A DNA stretch of 37,500 nucleotides from Discostella pseudostelligera (lineage: Eukaryota > Bacillariophyta > Thalassiosirophyceae > Thalassiosirales > Thalassiosiraceae). Under the pieces are notes generated by a model. That model had not been told where the DNA came from. It was given only the letters and a program-made list of their open reading frames with translations, and searched no databases. Shown here one piece after another: positions 1 to 10,900 of the stretch. The first letter of the stretch is position 1; each line of letters starts with the position of its first letter. Location of the stretch: contig JALLBK010000542.1 in NCBI GenBank assembly GCA_036940085.1, positions 1 to 37,500 of the forward strand, read 5' to 3'. The translations under genes were made by a program, and so were the position numbers.

Positions 1-287
1 GGTACTAATAATTAGAGTATTATCTCCCAAAAAGTTGATTCGGACAATGTGCACGTGGGAATAGTACTGAGCGACACCCCCCCTGAAAAGAGTTGAAGTG
101 GAAAAGTAATAGTAGGTATATTTGTTTTTGCGCCCCACCCGAACGATGAATGAACTGATATGAATCTTTCAATAGAACTCAATTACCCTGTCCAAGGACG
201 ACGACGAAGAAATTATATAGGGAGCGATTATTGGTTGACTCTGTGATCTGATAAGAAATAGAACGCACAATTTACGTGCTCTCCAAC

Positions 288-1538
288 ATGTCGCATTGTT
301 GCCGCTGCGGCATCATCTGCTGCTGCGGCCGATCTACTGATACCGAGCGGAAAAAGCCGTCCAATGAGACTCTCCTTGTGAGTACATTATTTGCCTACGG
401 CTCCTTATGAAATTCATTTGCGTATCATATCTAATTCCACCCACGTCGCTTTATTTGCACTACGTTGTGAAGTGTATTGCGTTTGCGTCATTCATCGGCT
501 TTGCAACAGTCCAGACTGTTGTGGCACTGCTGGCGAAGTCTCAAGCCATGATTGGTGACTCCGCCGCAATGGCCGTGGATGCGTTAGCATACGGCTTCAA
601 TTTATTAGCCGAAAGGGAGAAACATGTAGATGCCTTGGAAGCTGAGTTATCCGCTGCAACGATAGAGGGAGACACGAATATTACACCTCTCGTGAAGGCA
701 GAGCGGCTATTGCGACATAGACGGCGGCGGTTGCAATTAGAGCTCGTACCTCCCCTTATTAGTGTTTCTGTGCTGCTCATTGTGGTGGGTTATGTTCTTA
801 ACGATGCAATCAGAACACTCATTCTTGATGTCAACCGAAGCGAAACGGAACAATCTCGTCCAAATATAATTCTCATGATGACGTTCTCGACACTAAATCT
901 ACTTGTGGACGTTATGAATGTCATGTGCTTTGCCAGGGCAAATCACTTGACGGGTTATAATACAGTTGAGAAGCAGCCGATAGGGGAATGCAACAATGAA
1001 ATTGATGATAATGAGCGTTTGATTGAGAGATATGCGACGCACTTTGAAATTCAGGGGGGCAACGAGCGAAATGCTGAATCATCACATATCAATACTTCGT
1101 CAGAGGATGTCATGTCTGAGGAAGAGGATGAAGATGAGCGCGTGAATCTTAATATGTGCTCTGCCTACACGGTAAGTTTCTGCTTGTGCTTGTGCATCAA
1201 GTCTACTACTCGAAACTGTGGTTTCGTTCTTCACTGACACATTCTCTGTCTCGTGTCCATTATTGTTTGTCGACACAATATAGCATGTATTTGCAGATAC
1301 TCTACGAAGTATTTCTGTTGTAATTGCCGCCATGGTCGCTCTGACAGTCGATTCCGTATCTCCAGAAGTTGCAGATTCGACTGCGGCAGTAATTGTTTCA
1401 ATAATAATTTTCATGAGCATCCTTCCGCTCCTTCGTGGTATCGCTCATACATGGGGCGAACTTCAGTCAATATCTCGAGAGAACCTGAATGTACCAGACA
1501 ATGATGCAAAACTAGAGTTGGGAGGGATCATGAGTTGA
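288..1538 (+). CDS. Cation diffusion facilitator (CDF/ZnT-like) metal transporter, 3 exons
   Basis: Predicted integral membrane transporter of about 347 residues, probably moving Zn2+ or a similar divalent cation out of the cytosol. The model has exons 288-377, 473-1171 and 1284-1538, with phase-0 introns of 95 and 112 nt (GTGAGT and GTAAGT donors). Joining exons 2 and 3 creates HVFADTLRS, the HxxxD metal site of CDF transmembrane helix 5. The helix 2 site is seen as GDSAAMAVDA with its DxxxD-like acidic pair. About six hydrophobic segments are visible, as expected for the family. The usual His-rich loop between helices 4 and 5 is replaced by an acidic stretch (SEEEDEDE). The first exon is Cys-rich, with six Cys among residues 4-13. 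The start is the ATG that opens exon 1. Family assignment rests on the two metal motifs; the substrate is inferred. Confidence 0.82.
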
Positions 1539-1933
1539 ACAGCAGATTATCGAAATAAGAATGATACTGGATGCAAATCATGTTGGATTTGTTAAGTGCT
1601 CAACAGTATAGCATACAGTACGATTCAATTCACGCCAGTACCATGTTGCCGACTTTCTAGACAATCGTTTTGGCATCATGCTCTTGATCGCATCGTACCT
1701 CTTGATTATGGCACCGAAAATGGCGCGCTCTCCAAAATCCACACAGCAGAAAGATTCGGTGTCACTAGCTAATCTACTCCTAGATATCTACTTGTCACTC
1801 CATCTCCTATCTCCAAACTTTGCCAACCATATAAACCATAAGCCTAGACCATACCACATACCATTGTTGCCTGTTGCCACCCCGTCCAATACCCCGGGCT
1901 AATTCAACGACCCTTGGTGAACACACAGCCACC
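1539..1933. other. Intergenic region between CDF and SUMO genes
   Basis: This stretch of about 395 nt separates two co-oriented genes. It should hold the CDF 3' UTR and the SUMO promoter and 5' UTR. A short 74-codon open frame (1678-1902) has no recognisable family and its composition fits noncoding DNA. I see no RNA gene or clear promoter motif. Confidence 0.5.
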
Positions 1934-2533
1934 ATGAGTGACAACGAAGCCAAAGATTCCAAGCCAGAGGATGCATCTGATTCGATTACGATAAAAATCC
2001 GCGATCAGGTGCGTCAAATTATCATGGGCGTGACGTGTGACATGACGACGTCGTGCGGGTTGGCTCATCTGAACGCTTGTTGCGAGCATGCAAAGTAGCA
2101 TCGTCGTACGCTTTATTGGTTGAGTGGGATTGTTGGGGATACGATGTTGATGCATTAAATTTGGAATGACATACCGATACCGTGCATCATATGTGGTCGT
2201 CAGCGCACGAAGGATCGAAGCCAATAGCCAATCACTGAAACTCAAACTTTACTGCATAGTACTCATCTTCGCTTGATCCGTTGCTATTTGCTATCCATAC
2301 AAATTCTTCATCAACAGAATAGCGAAGAAACGTATTTCAAGATAAAAAAGTCCACCAAAATGCAAAAGGTGTTTGAGACGTATGCCGGTCGCAAGGGTGT
2401 GAACCCATCCTTTTATCGCTTTTTGCTTGACGGAGAACGTATCCAACCCACCGATACCCCTAATATGTTGGAAATGGAAGACCAAGACCAAATTAATTGT
2501 GTGCTCACACAGAGTGGTGGAAGAGGCTCGTAG
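1934..2533 (+). CDS. SUMO: SUMO (small ubiquitin-like modifier), 2 exons
   Basis: Ubiquitin-fold modifier attached to lysines of nuclear and cytosolic proteins. Exon 1 (1934-2008) encodes the short acidic N-terminus ending ITIKIRDQ. Exon 2 (2318-2533) begins NSEETYFKIKKSTKM and carries the conserved fold through FLLDGERI and MEDQDQINC. The junction is phase 0, with a GTGCGT donor and CAACAG acceptor, and the intron is 309 nt, long for this window. The 96-residue precursor ends QSGGRGS, so a SENP/ULP protease would remove the last three residues (RGS) to expose the di-glycine used for conjugation. Length and spacing are typical for SUMO. I see no clear psi-KxE site in the N-terminal tail, so self-chaining through that motif is not evident. 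Confidence 0.95.
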
Positions 2534-3069
2534 ATTGCTCGGGAAATTCATTCAGTGTTGACTATGAGAAGATTCTGCTTGGGGGTAAACGGACACAAGT
2601 CAACAGTGGCACATTCCAACCGAGTTATCCTATGAAGGTGCAGAGCCGAAGCTTAAACATGCAACTGATGGATGGTTGGGAGTAGTTAAGCTGATGTCGT
2701 AACTCGAAATCTGCATCAATTTGTGAGGACGATCACTCTGGCAATTCGCGAGCACGAGTAGGGACGTGACTGAGAACTAGTCCCTACTCTGCCGCATTGC
2801 CTGAATGCCATATAAAAGTATTGTAACCATTCTCTCAAATGACGAACAGTAAATAATGACGAAACGATGTTGCAGATGTCATGCGGTTCATCACATATTT
2901 GGTACACATTCGCGGAAGTCTTACGCAAAAATGAAGTAACTAATCTACGAGTAGGCCTGAATGTCATTGGATACCGATAGGTTAATATCAGAATGCCCCC
3001 TTTCACGACTAACGACCTCGATACTCGATGCAATATAATATCAGCAAATAAATACACATTTGTTACTGT
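2534..3069. other. Convergent intergenic region between SUMO and eL20
   Basis: About 536 nt lie between the SUMO stop codon and the eL20 stop codon, which face each other. The segment should contain both 3' UTRs and polyadenylation signals. Open frames on either strand here show no family resemblance. No repeat or RNA gene was recognised. Confidence 0.5.
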
Positions 3070-3621
3070 TTAACCAAAGTATGTGGTAGGACGAACAGTC
3101 GAGAACGTACGATCCGAAAGTGCCTTCTGCCCCCTCTTCGCCGAGTCCACACGGTGTGGGAGTGGGAATTTGACCTTACTCTGTGCAAACTGAGCACCAT
3201 TGGGCCTCTTAAGCTCACTCGCACCCAAAGTGGCCGTTCGGATAATTTGAATGGAACGAGGACGAGTACGGTGACGTCCCGCCATCTCATTGTACAACTG
3301 AGACACGGCACCCGTGAGCTTCAAATCACGGTATTCGCGGTACATGTTGTGCGTGCCGGATCGAGAGTCATAACGGAGCCAAATTCCATAGTTCTTGACA
3401 ATGCGAGAGTTCTTCTCAACCAGTTCGACACAGTCGAGGATCTCTCCAGTCGTCTTCTTCATTTTACGGAACTGACGCATAAAGTACCAAAACTTTGATT
3501 TGGCAGCGACCGGGTTGGGGGCGAAGATTACCATGCGGTAGGCTTCGGGGTTGGTGTTTTCTTCGGTGGCAGCCTTTCGGCCGACCACCTGATATTGGCG
3601 CATCTCTCCGGCGGCAGTCAT
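3070..3621 (-). CDS. RPL18A: 60S ribosomal protein L18a (eL20)
   Basis: Component of the large cytosolic ribosomal subunit. The 183-residue protein is a single uninterrupted frame and close to the usual length of about 178. Recognisable family stretches are MRQYQVVGRK near the N-terminus, PNPVAAKSKFWYF, the IWLRYDSRSGTHNMYREYRD block and MAGRHRTRPRSIQIIR. The C-terminus is basic and ends RPTTYFG. The start is the first ATG, giving MTAAGEMRQY. It is convergent with SUMO and divergent from the DEAD-box helicase, with which it shares about 0.9 kb of upstream DNA. Confidence 0.96.
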   Translation of the reverse strand: MTAAGEMRQYQVVGRKAATEENTNPEAYRMVIFAPNPVAAKSKFWYFMRQFRKMKKTTGEILDCVELVEKNSRIVKNYGIWLRYDSRSGTHNMYREYRDLKLTGAVSQLYNEMAGRHRTRPRSIQIIRTATLGASELKRPNGAQFAQSKVKFPLPHRVDSAKRGQKALSDRTFSTVRPTTYFG

Positions 3622-4515
3622 GATGATGTCTAATGTAATTTAGGCAAGTGCAAGAGAGAGAAAGGATGAAAAATTACGTGAGCAACCTCGAGCAGTGTGA
3701 AAAATTAACATTCATATATTCATCGACACTACATCAGCAACGCGGCAGCGCTCCCTCTCGCGGTAGGGACGCTGGTACCGTCGCGGCCATCGCCATGGTC
3801 ACCCACCTCCGCTTCGTTTGTGTGCCTTGTTCGAGTGCTCGACGTCGAGTGAGGGCGTCGTCTGTCAGCGGCAGCGGATGCTCGTAGGATTGTACAGGAG
3901 GAATTGGTAGAGACGCGTAGTAACCAATATCCAGTAAAGTTTAGGGGGGAAAGGCGGGGGGCACCCCGTTACCGGTGCGAGACCATTTCGCGATCTTCGC
4001 TAAGATCGTGCCCGTACGTCCGTCGTGCGTCCCACCGGCGCGTCATTTTGATTCGAAGTAGGAACATGAATATCTTCACATGCAGAATCCAACGTAGATA
4101 CATAAGGCGAAATTTGAAATTCAATTTTTGAAATTGAAAAATTGTACATAGGAATTAATATTATCTTTCGTACAGTCTCGTTCTGGCCGTCGCCCGCCAG
4201 CACCCCCCACCACCCAAGCGTTGTTGTGTTCGCACGATGGTGATGGCGCCGCGGTGATGGGTGGCAGAACTTCTTTTGGATGGTGGAGACCTGCTGCACC
4301 ATGACGAAGAATGAGTCAGTAACACCATCGGCAGTAGAATAAACATCATCGAGGAGGATCATCCCGTCCCAATATTGATTGCTATGCAACAATCGCTAAG
4401 TCAATAAATTCTCCCCTCTTTGGAACACATCGCAGACCGGGGTAAGCAGCACCAACAACAATCAGCAAGCCCAGCACTCCCACCTCACGACGAATATCGA
4501 ACAAATATCATTATA
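3622..4515. promoter_or_regulatory. Divergent intergenic region, eL20 (-) / DEAD-box helicase (+)
   Basis: This 894-nt region must contain the promoters and 5' UTRs of both flanking genes. It holds three inverted repeats: GCACC/GGTGC at 3961-3965 and 3974-3978, CGATCTT/AAGATCG at 3991-3997 and 4002-4008, and CAATTTTT/AAAAATTG at 4122-4129 and 4137-4144. Several short open frames overlap on both strands but none resembles a protein family. No TATA box stands out. Confidence 0.45.
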
Positions 4516-7500
4516 ATGCCCAAGCACTACCCAAGGAGAAGTAATTATTTTCACACAACATCGGTTTCAATCAGACACATAATAGCCATCATGACAATAT
4601 CCGCTCTTGGAATCATATCTTCAATACGACGTGGCGATGCACATCGGACGTTTGTACGTGCCGCCTTCAACTCCGGGGGGATTGCCGTCCGCGGTCACGG
4701 TCAGGCTGTTACTACCATTGGGGGTCCATTGGCTTTCACCAACCTCCCTACTACCGCGACCATTCGTCAATTAGGTGGTGTCAATAATGATTTCATTCTG
4801 TGCGCTTCCGCTTCGCAGCGTGAGCCATTTTCCTCCTCCTCCTCCTCCTCCTCTGCGCGAGCTATGAGCACTGCATCTGAAACAGAGACCGATTATGAGT
4901 TGGAAAGTGCACTCGAAGAAATTTTGGGAGAGGCAATTCGTGACGCTGAGAACCCTGTTGTGGATGCCGAAGTTGGTGGTAGGGGTCATATTGAGGGAAG
5001 CCGTGCTTTTCCTAAAGAGTTAATTGAGGAGGTGTGTTTCTGAATTGTCTATTTCCTTTGTCTGCTTTTCAAGCTCAAAACATTGCTCAACAACCCCATC
5101 CCTGCAACACCCCCCCCCCTTTCCACAATCTCGATGTGAAAATAGGATGAGGAGAACTTTACCAATCCTAGATTTCTCTCCACCTCCAATCCACACTGGA
5201 CGCAATGCGGCATTCCTCAGGACATTATCGACGTCCTTTCCCACAAGGGAATTACTCATTTCACTCCAGTCCAAGCCAAGGCAATCCGTCCCGTATTAGC
5301 CGGACGGGATGTCATTGGACGATCACGCACTGGTACGGGCAAAACTCTTGCTTTTGGCATCCCGGCCGCAACTCGTTTGGTCGAAATTGCCAAGGAGAAT
5401 GGAAATGCCGAAGTTATGAGAGATGGTACCATCCGAATGAGGAGGGGACGGTTGCCGAGTATGATTGTACTCTGTCCTACACGTGAATTAGCTCGTCAGG
5501 TCGAAGAGGAGCTTAGTGCTGTTTGCAAGCCATTGGGACTATTTTCGGCGGTCTTTCATGGTGGTGTATCGTATGATGGACAGGTGAGTTGCACTGAGAG
5601 TTTCAGCGCTAGTTTGTTATGGTTCAACAGTATGCTAACTTCTATTCTGGACATTTGACTTTATATTTAGGCACGCAACCTTCGTCAGGGCGTGGATGTC
5701 ATCGTTGGAACTCCTGGACGTATCATTGACCACCTTGAACGCGGCAACCTCGATCTGAGAGAATGCAATGTTGCCGTCCTCGACGAAGCAGATGAAATGC
5801 TCAACATGGGATTTGCCGAGGATGTCGAAACCATCCTCGATGGCGCAGGCAGTGCCAATGCTGAAAAGTTGCAGTGTCTACTCTTCTCGGCCACAACACC
5901 ACCTTGGGTACGTGAAATCGGATCGAGGTACCAGAAAGATGCACTCTCCATTGACATTACCGGAGAACAGACGGGGGCACGTACCGCCACTACCGTGCGT
6001 CACACAGCAATTCAGGTGCCATTCGGACCGGATGCGAAGAAGGCTATTCTCGAAGATATCATCGCAGTGGAAATTTCGAAGGATGTAAACCTGGATGGTA
6101 CTGGCTCCGATAGTGAAGATGAAGATGATGAGCAACACAATGCAATTGCCGCCGCTGCCAGAGCCGCCAAGTCGAAATCCAATTCGGCCTTGCAACAAAA
6201 GATTTTTGGAAAAACAATCGTATTTACTGAAACTAAGGCAGAATGTGATGAGTTGGTATCTGGAGGCGTGTTTAAGACACTGACAGCACAAGCCATTCAT
6301 GGAGATATTGGACAGAAACAACGTGATGCTACTCTTGCGGCCTTCCGCGCTGGTGCATTCAATGTGTTGGTTGCCACTGATGTCGCCGCTCGTGGAATCG
6401 ATGTCAAAGATGTAGATCTCGTCATCCAATTAAGCCCTCCGCGTGATACAGACACCTATGTCCACCGATCAGGACGAACCGGTAGAGCCGGCCAGAAGGG
6501 TATCTCTGTTGTTTTGTTCCAACAAAATCAGGCGAGGGATGTTGTTCGAATGGAGAAAAGTCTTGGACATGGATTCAAGTTTGAGTTGTTGGGCCCTCCC
6601 TCTACTGAAGCCGCACTCAATGCAGCTGCAAAGACTTCTGCCGTTGCCTGCCGATCCGTCGCCGATGAGACTGCAGAGCATTTTAAAGATGCAGCGAAGT
6701 CATTACTAGCAAGCACGGATGATCCAGCTGATATTGTGGCACGTTGTCTTGCTGCGATTGCACGCCGAACCGTACAGGTTGAGAGTCGGTCGCTTCTCAC
6801 CGGTGAAGCTGGATTCGCAACGGTGGAAATGACCAATTCTCGGGGAAGACCCATATCTCCTGGAGATGTCATGTTTACTGTATCGAAGCTATCGCGTATG
6901 AGTCAAAAAGATGGCGGAGACTTACAGTTTGATGGTGACGTTGGAAAGATCCAGATTAACCAAGAGAGTGGAAATGCCGTATTTGACATGGGTGTGAGTA
7001 CTTTATCTCTCGGGTTACCTTGTTTGCATCTCCTTTTTATCAAAAGACTTACCATACTATCACCCTCTCATCCGTCTCAGGTGGAAGACGCTAAGAGACT
7101 TGTCAAATTCAGCCAAGATATCGATGCTGGAGGTGCCCAATTCTCCATTATGAAGGAGCTAGAAATTGAACGTGGACGAAATTTCGGCATGAGCCTAGAT
7201 CGTGGAGGCCGCGGAGGGGGCAGAGGTGGTTATGGCCGTGGTGGAGGCAGTTATGGACGCGGTGGTGGAAGCTACGGACGAGGAGGAGGAGGCAGTTATG
7301 GACGCGGTGGTGGAAGGGGAGGTTACAATGATAATAACGGTGGTTATCGCGACAACAGGAATAGTGGCTACCGTGGGGGCAACGAACGCAGTTTTGACAG
7401 AGGCAACAGGTATGAGAGTGGCGGCTCGTCGGGATACGGACAAGATGGTGGCCGTCGGCGCAGTAGCACCTTTACAAGGAGCCAGAACAATGACTGGTGA
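4516..7500 (+). CDS. DEAD-box RNA helicase with GUCT domain and RGG tail, 4 exons (RH3-like)
   Basis: ATP-dependent RNA helicase, about 898 residues. Exons are 4516-5031, 5146-5583, 5671-6993 and 7081-7500; all introns are phase 0 (114, 87 and 87 nt). The N-terminus has a hydrophobic stretch (IIAIMTISALGIISS) followed by DAHRTFVRAAF and a Ser-rich region, suggesting a signal/transit-type presequence. Core motifs in order: THFTPVQ (Q motif), SRTGTGKT near residue 230, PTRELA, TPGR, DEAD at 356-359, SAT, ATDVAARGID and HRSGRTGRAG near 583. An acidic insert (SDSEDEDDE) precedes the second RecA domain. Residues of about 665-790 resemble the GUCT domain of Gu/RH3-type helicases. The last ~100 residues are RGG/SYGRGGG repeats. 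Plant RH3 acts in plastid intron splicing and ribosome assembly, so a plastid role is plausible; nucleolar is the alternative. ATG 4591 is an alternative start. Confidence 0.9.
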
Positions 7501-7913
7501 AGTTTTGTCTCTCTAGAGACGAACGGGATACTCCTGATATAGAACCTAAATGCAATGCTACACGTTATCCATCAAATTTGACTACTGCATCAAATCTCCT
7601 GAGAGCTCTCCGTCTACCTATTCTTCACGCTTACTCATATTGAATTGCGAAGGGGATGCAACTAAACAGTTTTGACAGAGGCAATAGGTATGAGAGTGGC
7701 GGCTCTTCGGGATACGGACAAGATGGTGGCCGTCGGCGCAGTAGCACCTTTACAAGGAGCCAGAACAATGACTGGTGAAGTTTTGTCTCTCTAGAGACGA
7801 ACGGGATACTCCTGATATAGAACCTAAATGCAATGCTACACGTTATCCATCAAATATGACTACTTATTCTTCACGCTTACTCATATTGAATTGCGAAGCG
7901 GATGCAACTAAAC
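7390..7913 (+). repeat. Tandem duplication of the helicase 3' end
   Basis: Copy 1 (7390-7667) includes the last 36 sense codons and stop of the helicase plus its 3' flank. Copy 2 (7668-7913) repeats this at a 278-nt offset, including a second copy of the terminal codons and stop (TGA at 7776-7778). Copy 2 lacks about 32 nt of the 3' flank and differs by only a handful of substitutions, so the event is recent. Copy 2 ends in GATGCAACTAAAC, which contains the stop codon of the convergent gene on the minus strand, so the duplicated unit also carried that gene's extreme 3' end. Confidence 0.93.
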
Positions 7914-10900
7914 TGAAGAAAACAAATACCCTTTGACATATTTCTTTCTCCATCTGCTTTGCCGAAGGGAGCTTGTGAAGTCAGGATGAACCCGGCTGAT
8001 GCGTTCTCCAGGCCTAACACGAACAGGGCATAACGAGCCAATTTCAACAACAACATTTTTTCCCACATTATAATCATTTACTCGACGATCGTCTGTCTCC
8101 TTCACATCAGATTGACTATTAACCATATTCTCCTTTTCGCCTTGAGCAAAAGACTCCAAATTATTTGGATTGTCCTTTCGTGACTTCCAGGTTGTGAACC
8201 AATCTTCGCTCCAGTCTCCTTCTTCGGGTATTCTGGTGACTGAGACTTCAAGAGATTTCGGACAGCAGACAGGGTATTGCAACCTGTCATTGCCTCGTAT
8301 TAGCTCAAACGAGCCTATAAAAAGGGCAGCACGGAATGAGCACACGACATTACTGAAAGTTACAAGAGGTTAAAACCAAAATCTTACCAAACCAATTCCG
8401 TGATTCCAGGCTCTTCTCGTGCAAAAATCGTTGACCAACATCTCGACATTCCCAAGGTGCTAGATCTATATCCTCCTCTTCTGCCTTCACCAAAGACGCT
8501 TCATACAATGAATAAAAGTCTATGTTCGAGTACCCTGCATGGCCCAACAAACGATTTTCAATATTGAGGTATTGTTTCCGTGAGGAACATTCACTGATTG
8601 CATATGTTTCTGTTGTACCAATTTGGGAAGTATCAGAATCCCGACGCCGATAAATGCTAGTTTTCTGCCACGGAGACTTCCACAACCCAAGGTGATTAGG
8701 TAAATAGGAATTTGCCTCAGCTGATGAGTTAAGACGATTCTTTTTCGAATCGCTTCCCCCTTCTGCTTTGTTGCCCATACCGTGTTTGAGAATGGTGTTG
8801 CGGGCACGCCGTCCATAATGAGATTTCAATTCGTCACCTCCATTTACAATACCGTCTTCATCGCCATTTTTACTTTCTTCTCGTTCCTCCGCCGGATCAT
8901 TACATTGATAACCTTCACTGCAGTCGACATGAGCTTGTTTTTCACCAGTTTGAATGGAAAATTTCGTGAAGAATGCATCGACTTCTCCAAACTTGTCAGT
9001 GCTCCTCGAATCGATAAGAAACGACGATGCTCTACACTTGCGCTTCTCTGCGCTTTCATCTGCCGCAGCACCGTTAGAATCACCCGGAGAGAGATCACTT
9101 TCTATTAATTCCTCTGCTTTTTTCGCGAATTGTGCCAATTGGGAATCGTCTAAGCCCGAACTACTGGCATCACTCCCGCTGTTCAGCTCGTGTCGATCTC
9201 CAGAGGCAGGCGAAGATGCAGCCGTGCTCCTACTTTCACTATGTTTTACTGCATGCTCCTCATCGCCTTCAGGGATACCAAGGGTTTCATTCACCAGCAC
9301 TGTCGCCTGATTGAAGATACGAGACAACTCCACCATCTCAGCATCAAATCCATCCGAGGTAGTATGTCCTAAATTTCCTTGGAGCTCTTCTGATGTTGAA
9401 GACCGAGAACAAGTTTGCGATTCTTCTTCATCATAAGATGATGATGCTTGCACGGATAGATCCGTATTATGATCGCGTTGGTCTTCATTCTCGTTTCCTT
9501 CATCATCGGTGTCTTTCCATAGTTTCATCTTATCAATATCCATTGTAGATATTGCAATTTCATCAAAATGCACTTGTGGTACCGTTTCGCTGAAGCCACG
9601 ATGAGTTCCTACATCATCGGTATAGCTTGGTTCAATTTCTACAACTTTTGAACTCTCTTCCAAAACAATTTCAACTCCATTGTCGAAGTCCTCGAGATGC
9701 TCATGGGTGGAGGACGAGCCAAAATAAGATCCAGTATACATATCGTCGGGATCGTTCGTCGACGACGATGCATTCTCTTGTAAATCGAGATGGGAATCTT
9801 CAATGTCTTGAACGTTTTCGCTCAGCAAGACTTCATTATGCAAGGTAGCTGTTGCATCATCAACATCATCATTGCGATCTTGCATAGTATCCGCATCATC
9901 GGAATTGCTCATTTCTGTTTCATCAAGCATTGACTCTTCTGGGCTATCTGCTAATGCGATCTCGAAACCACCGAAGGTATCTTTGTGCTGTTGTGTCGTA
10001 TTTTGGTGCTTTGGGGTCTTCGATGAACCAAAGAACTCAGCATCATCTTCATCAACTTTCGACGAAGCTACTCGCCCGGGTATATCGAGTTGGTCTGCAT
10101 CCTCGTCACCTCCAATATTATTCGACATTTCGTCCAATATGCTTTCACTATCAATACCAATTGTAGATGCTGAAGTCTCGTCGGTATATTCATGTGATGT
10201 TGATGTGCTGAAGTAATGACTGTTTCCTGGAGTCTCGTCGGTATATTCATGTGATGTCGATGTGCTGAAGCGATGACTGTTTCCTACATCGTCGGAATAG
10301 ATCGTTTCCAGAAAGCCTTCATCTGTTGAACTGGCTTTCAAAATGATTTCAACACCATTGTCGAAGTTGTGGTGATCATGGGTCGTCGACGAGCTGGAAC
10401 AAGTGTCAGTCTCCATACCATTGTCGCTGTCTTCATCGTGGTCTTCATGTTCTTGGGTCGTCGACGAGCTCAAAGAAGAGTCGGCATCTATTTCATCGTT
10501 ATCGTCCATCGAAAAAGATGAAAGCCCTGGTGGATCAGGACGTGTCTCGTCGGGGTCTTCTCTATCACACCCTTCCACATCTCTCGAAATTTTGTTCCGA
10601 ATATGACTCCTGTCATCAATTTGTCTTTGGTTTGATGACACGTTAAAATCAGGATGACTTCCCACAACCTTTGAATGGCTCGAATCCTTTTCACATCCGT
10701 GTTCAGCCTCTGACCTCTGTTCCGACTCAATCTTAACCACACTGCCAAAGTTATCCTGGTATTCATTGGCCATCGACGAGCTGGAGCAAGTATCTGGATC
10801 TGCATCATCTGATTCTATCGTGGAGGAGTATGATTGTCCTGGTGGATCACGATGCGTTTTATCAAGGTATGACGAAAAGTGGATTCGTTCAATTTTCAAG

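Noticed and set aside
1678..1902. Small gene between CDF and SUMO
   Set aside because: The 74-codon frame lacks any recognisable motif and runs into the likely SUMO 5' UTR.
2009..2317. Box C/D snoRNA inside the SUMO intron
   Set aside because: ATGACGA and CTGA strings occur, but there is no terminal stem and no paired C'/D' boxes that I could identify.
3991..4010. Possible U2 snRNA-like segment (CTTCGCTAAGATCGTG)
   Set aside because: Only a short stretch resembles the U2 5' stem-loop. The branch-point-pairing sequence and Sm site expected downstream are absent.
7195..7443. Minus-strand open frames opposite the helicase RGG tail
   Set aside because: They are Thr/Ser/Ala-rich mirrors of GGT/GGC glycine codons and have no independent support.
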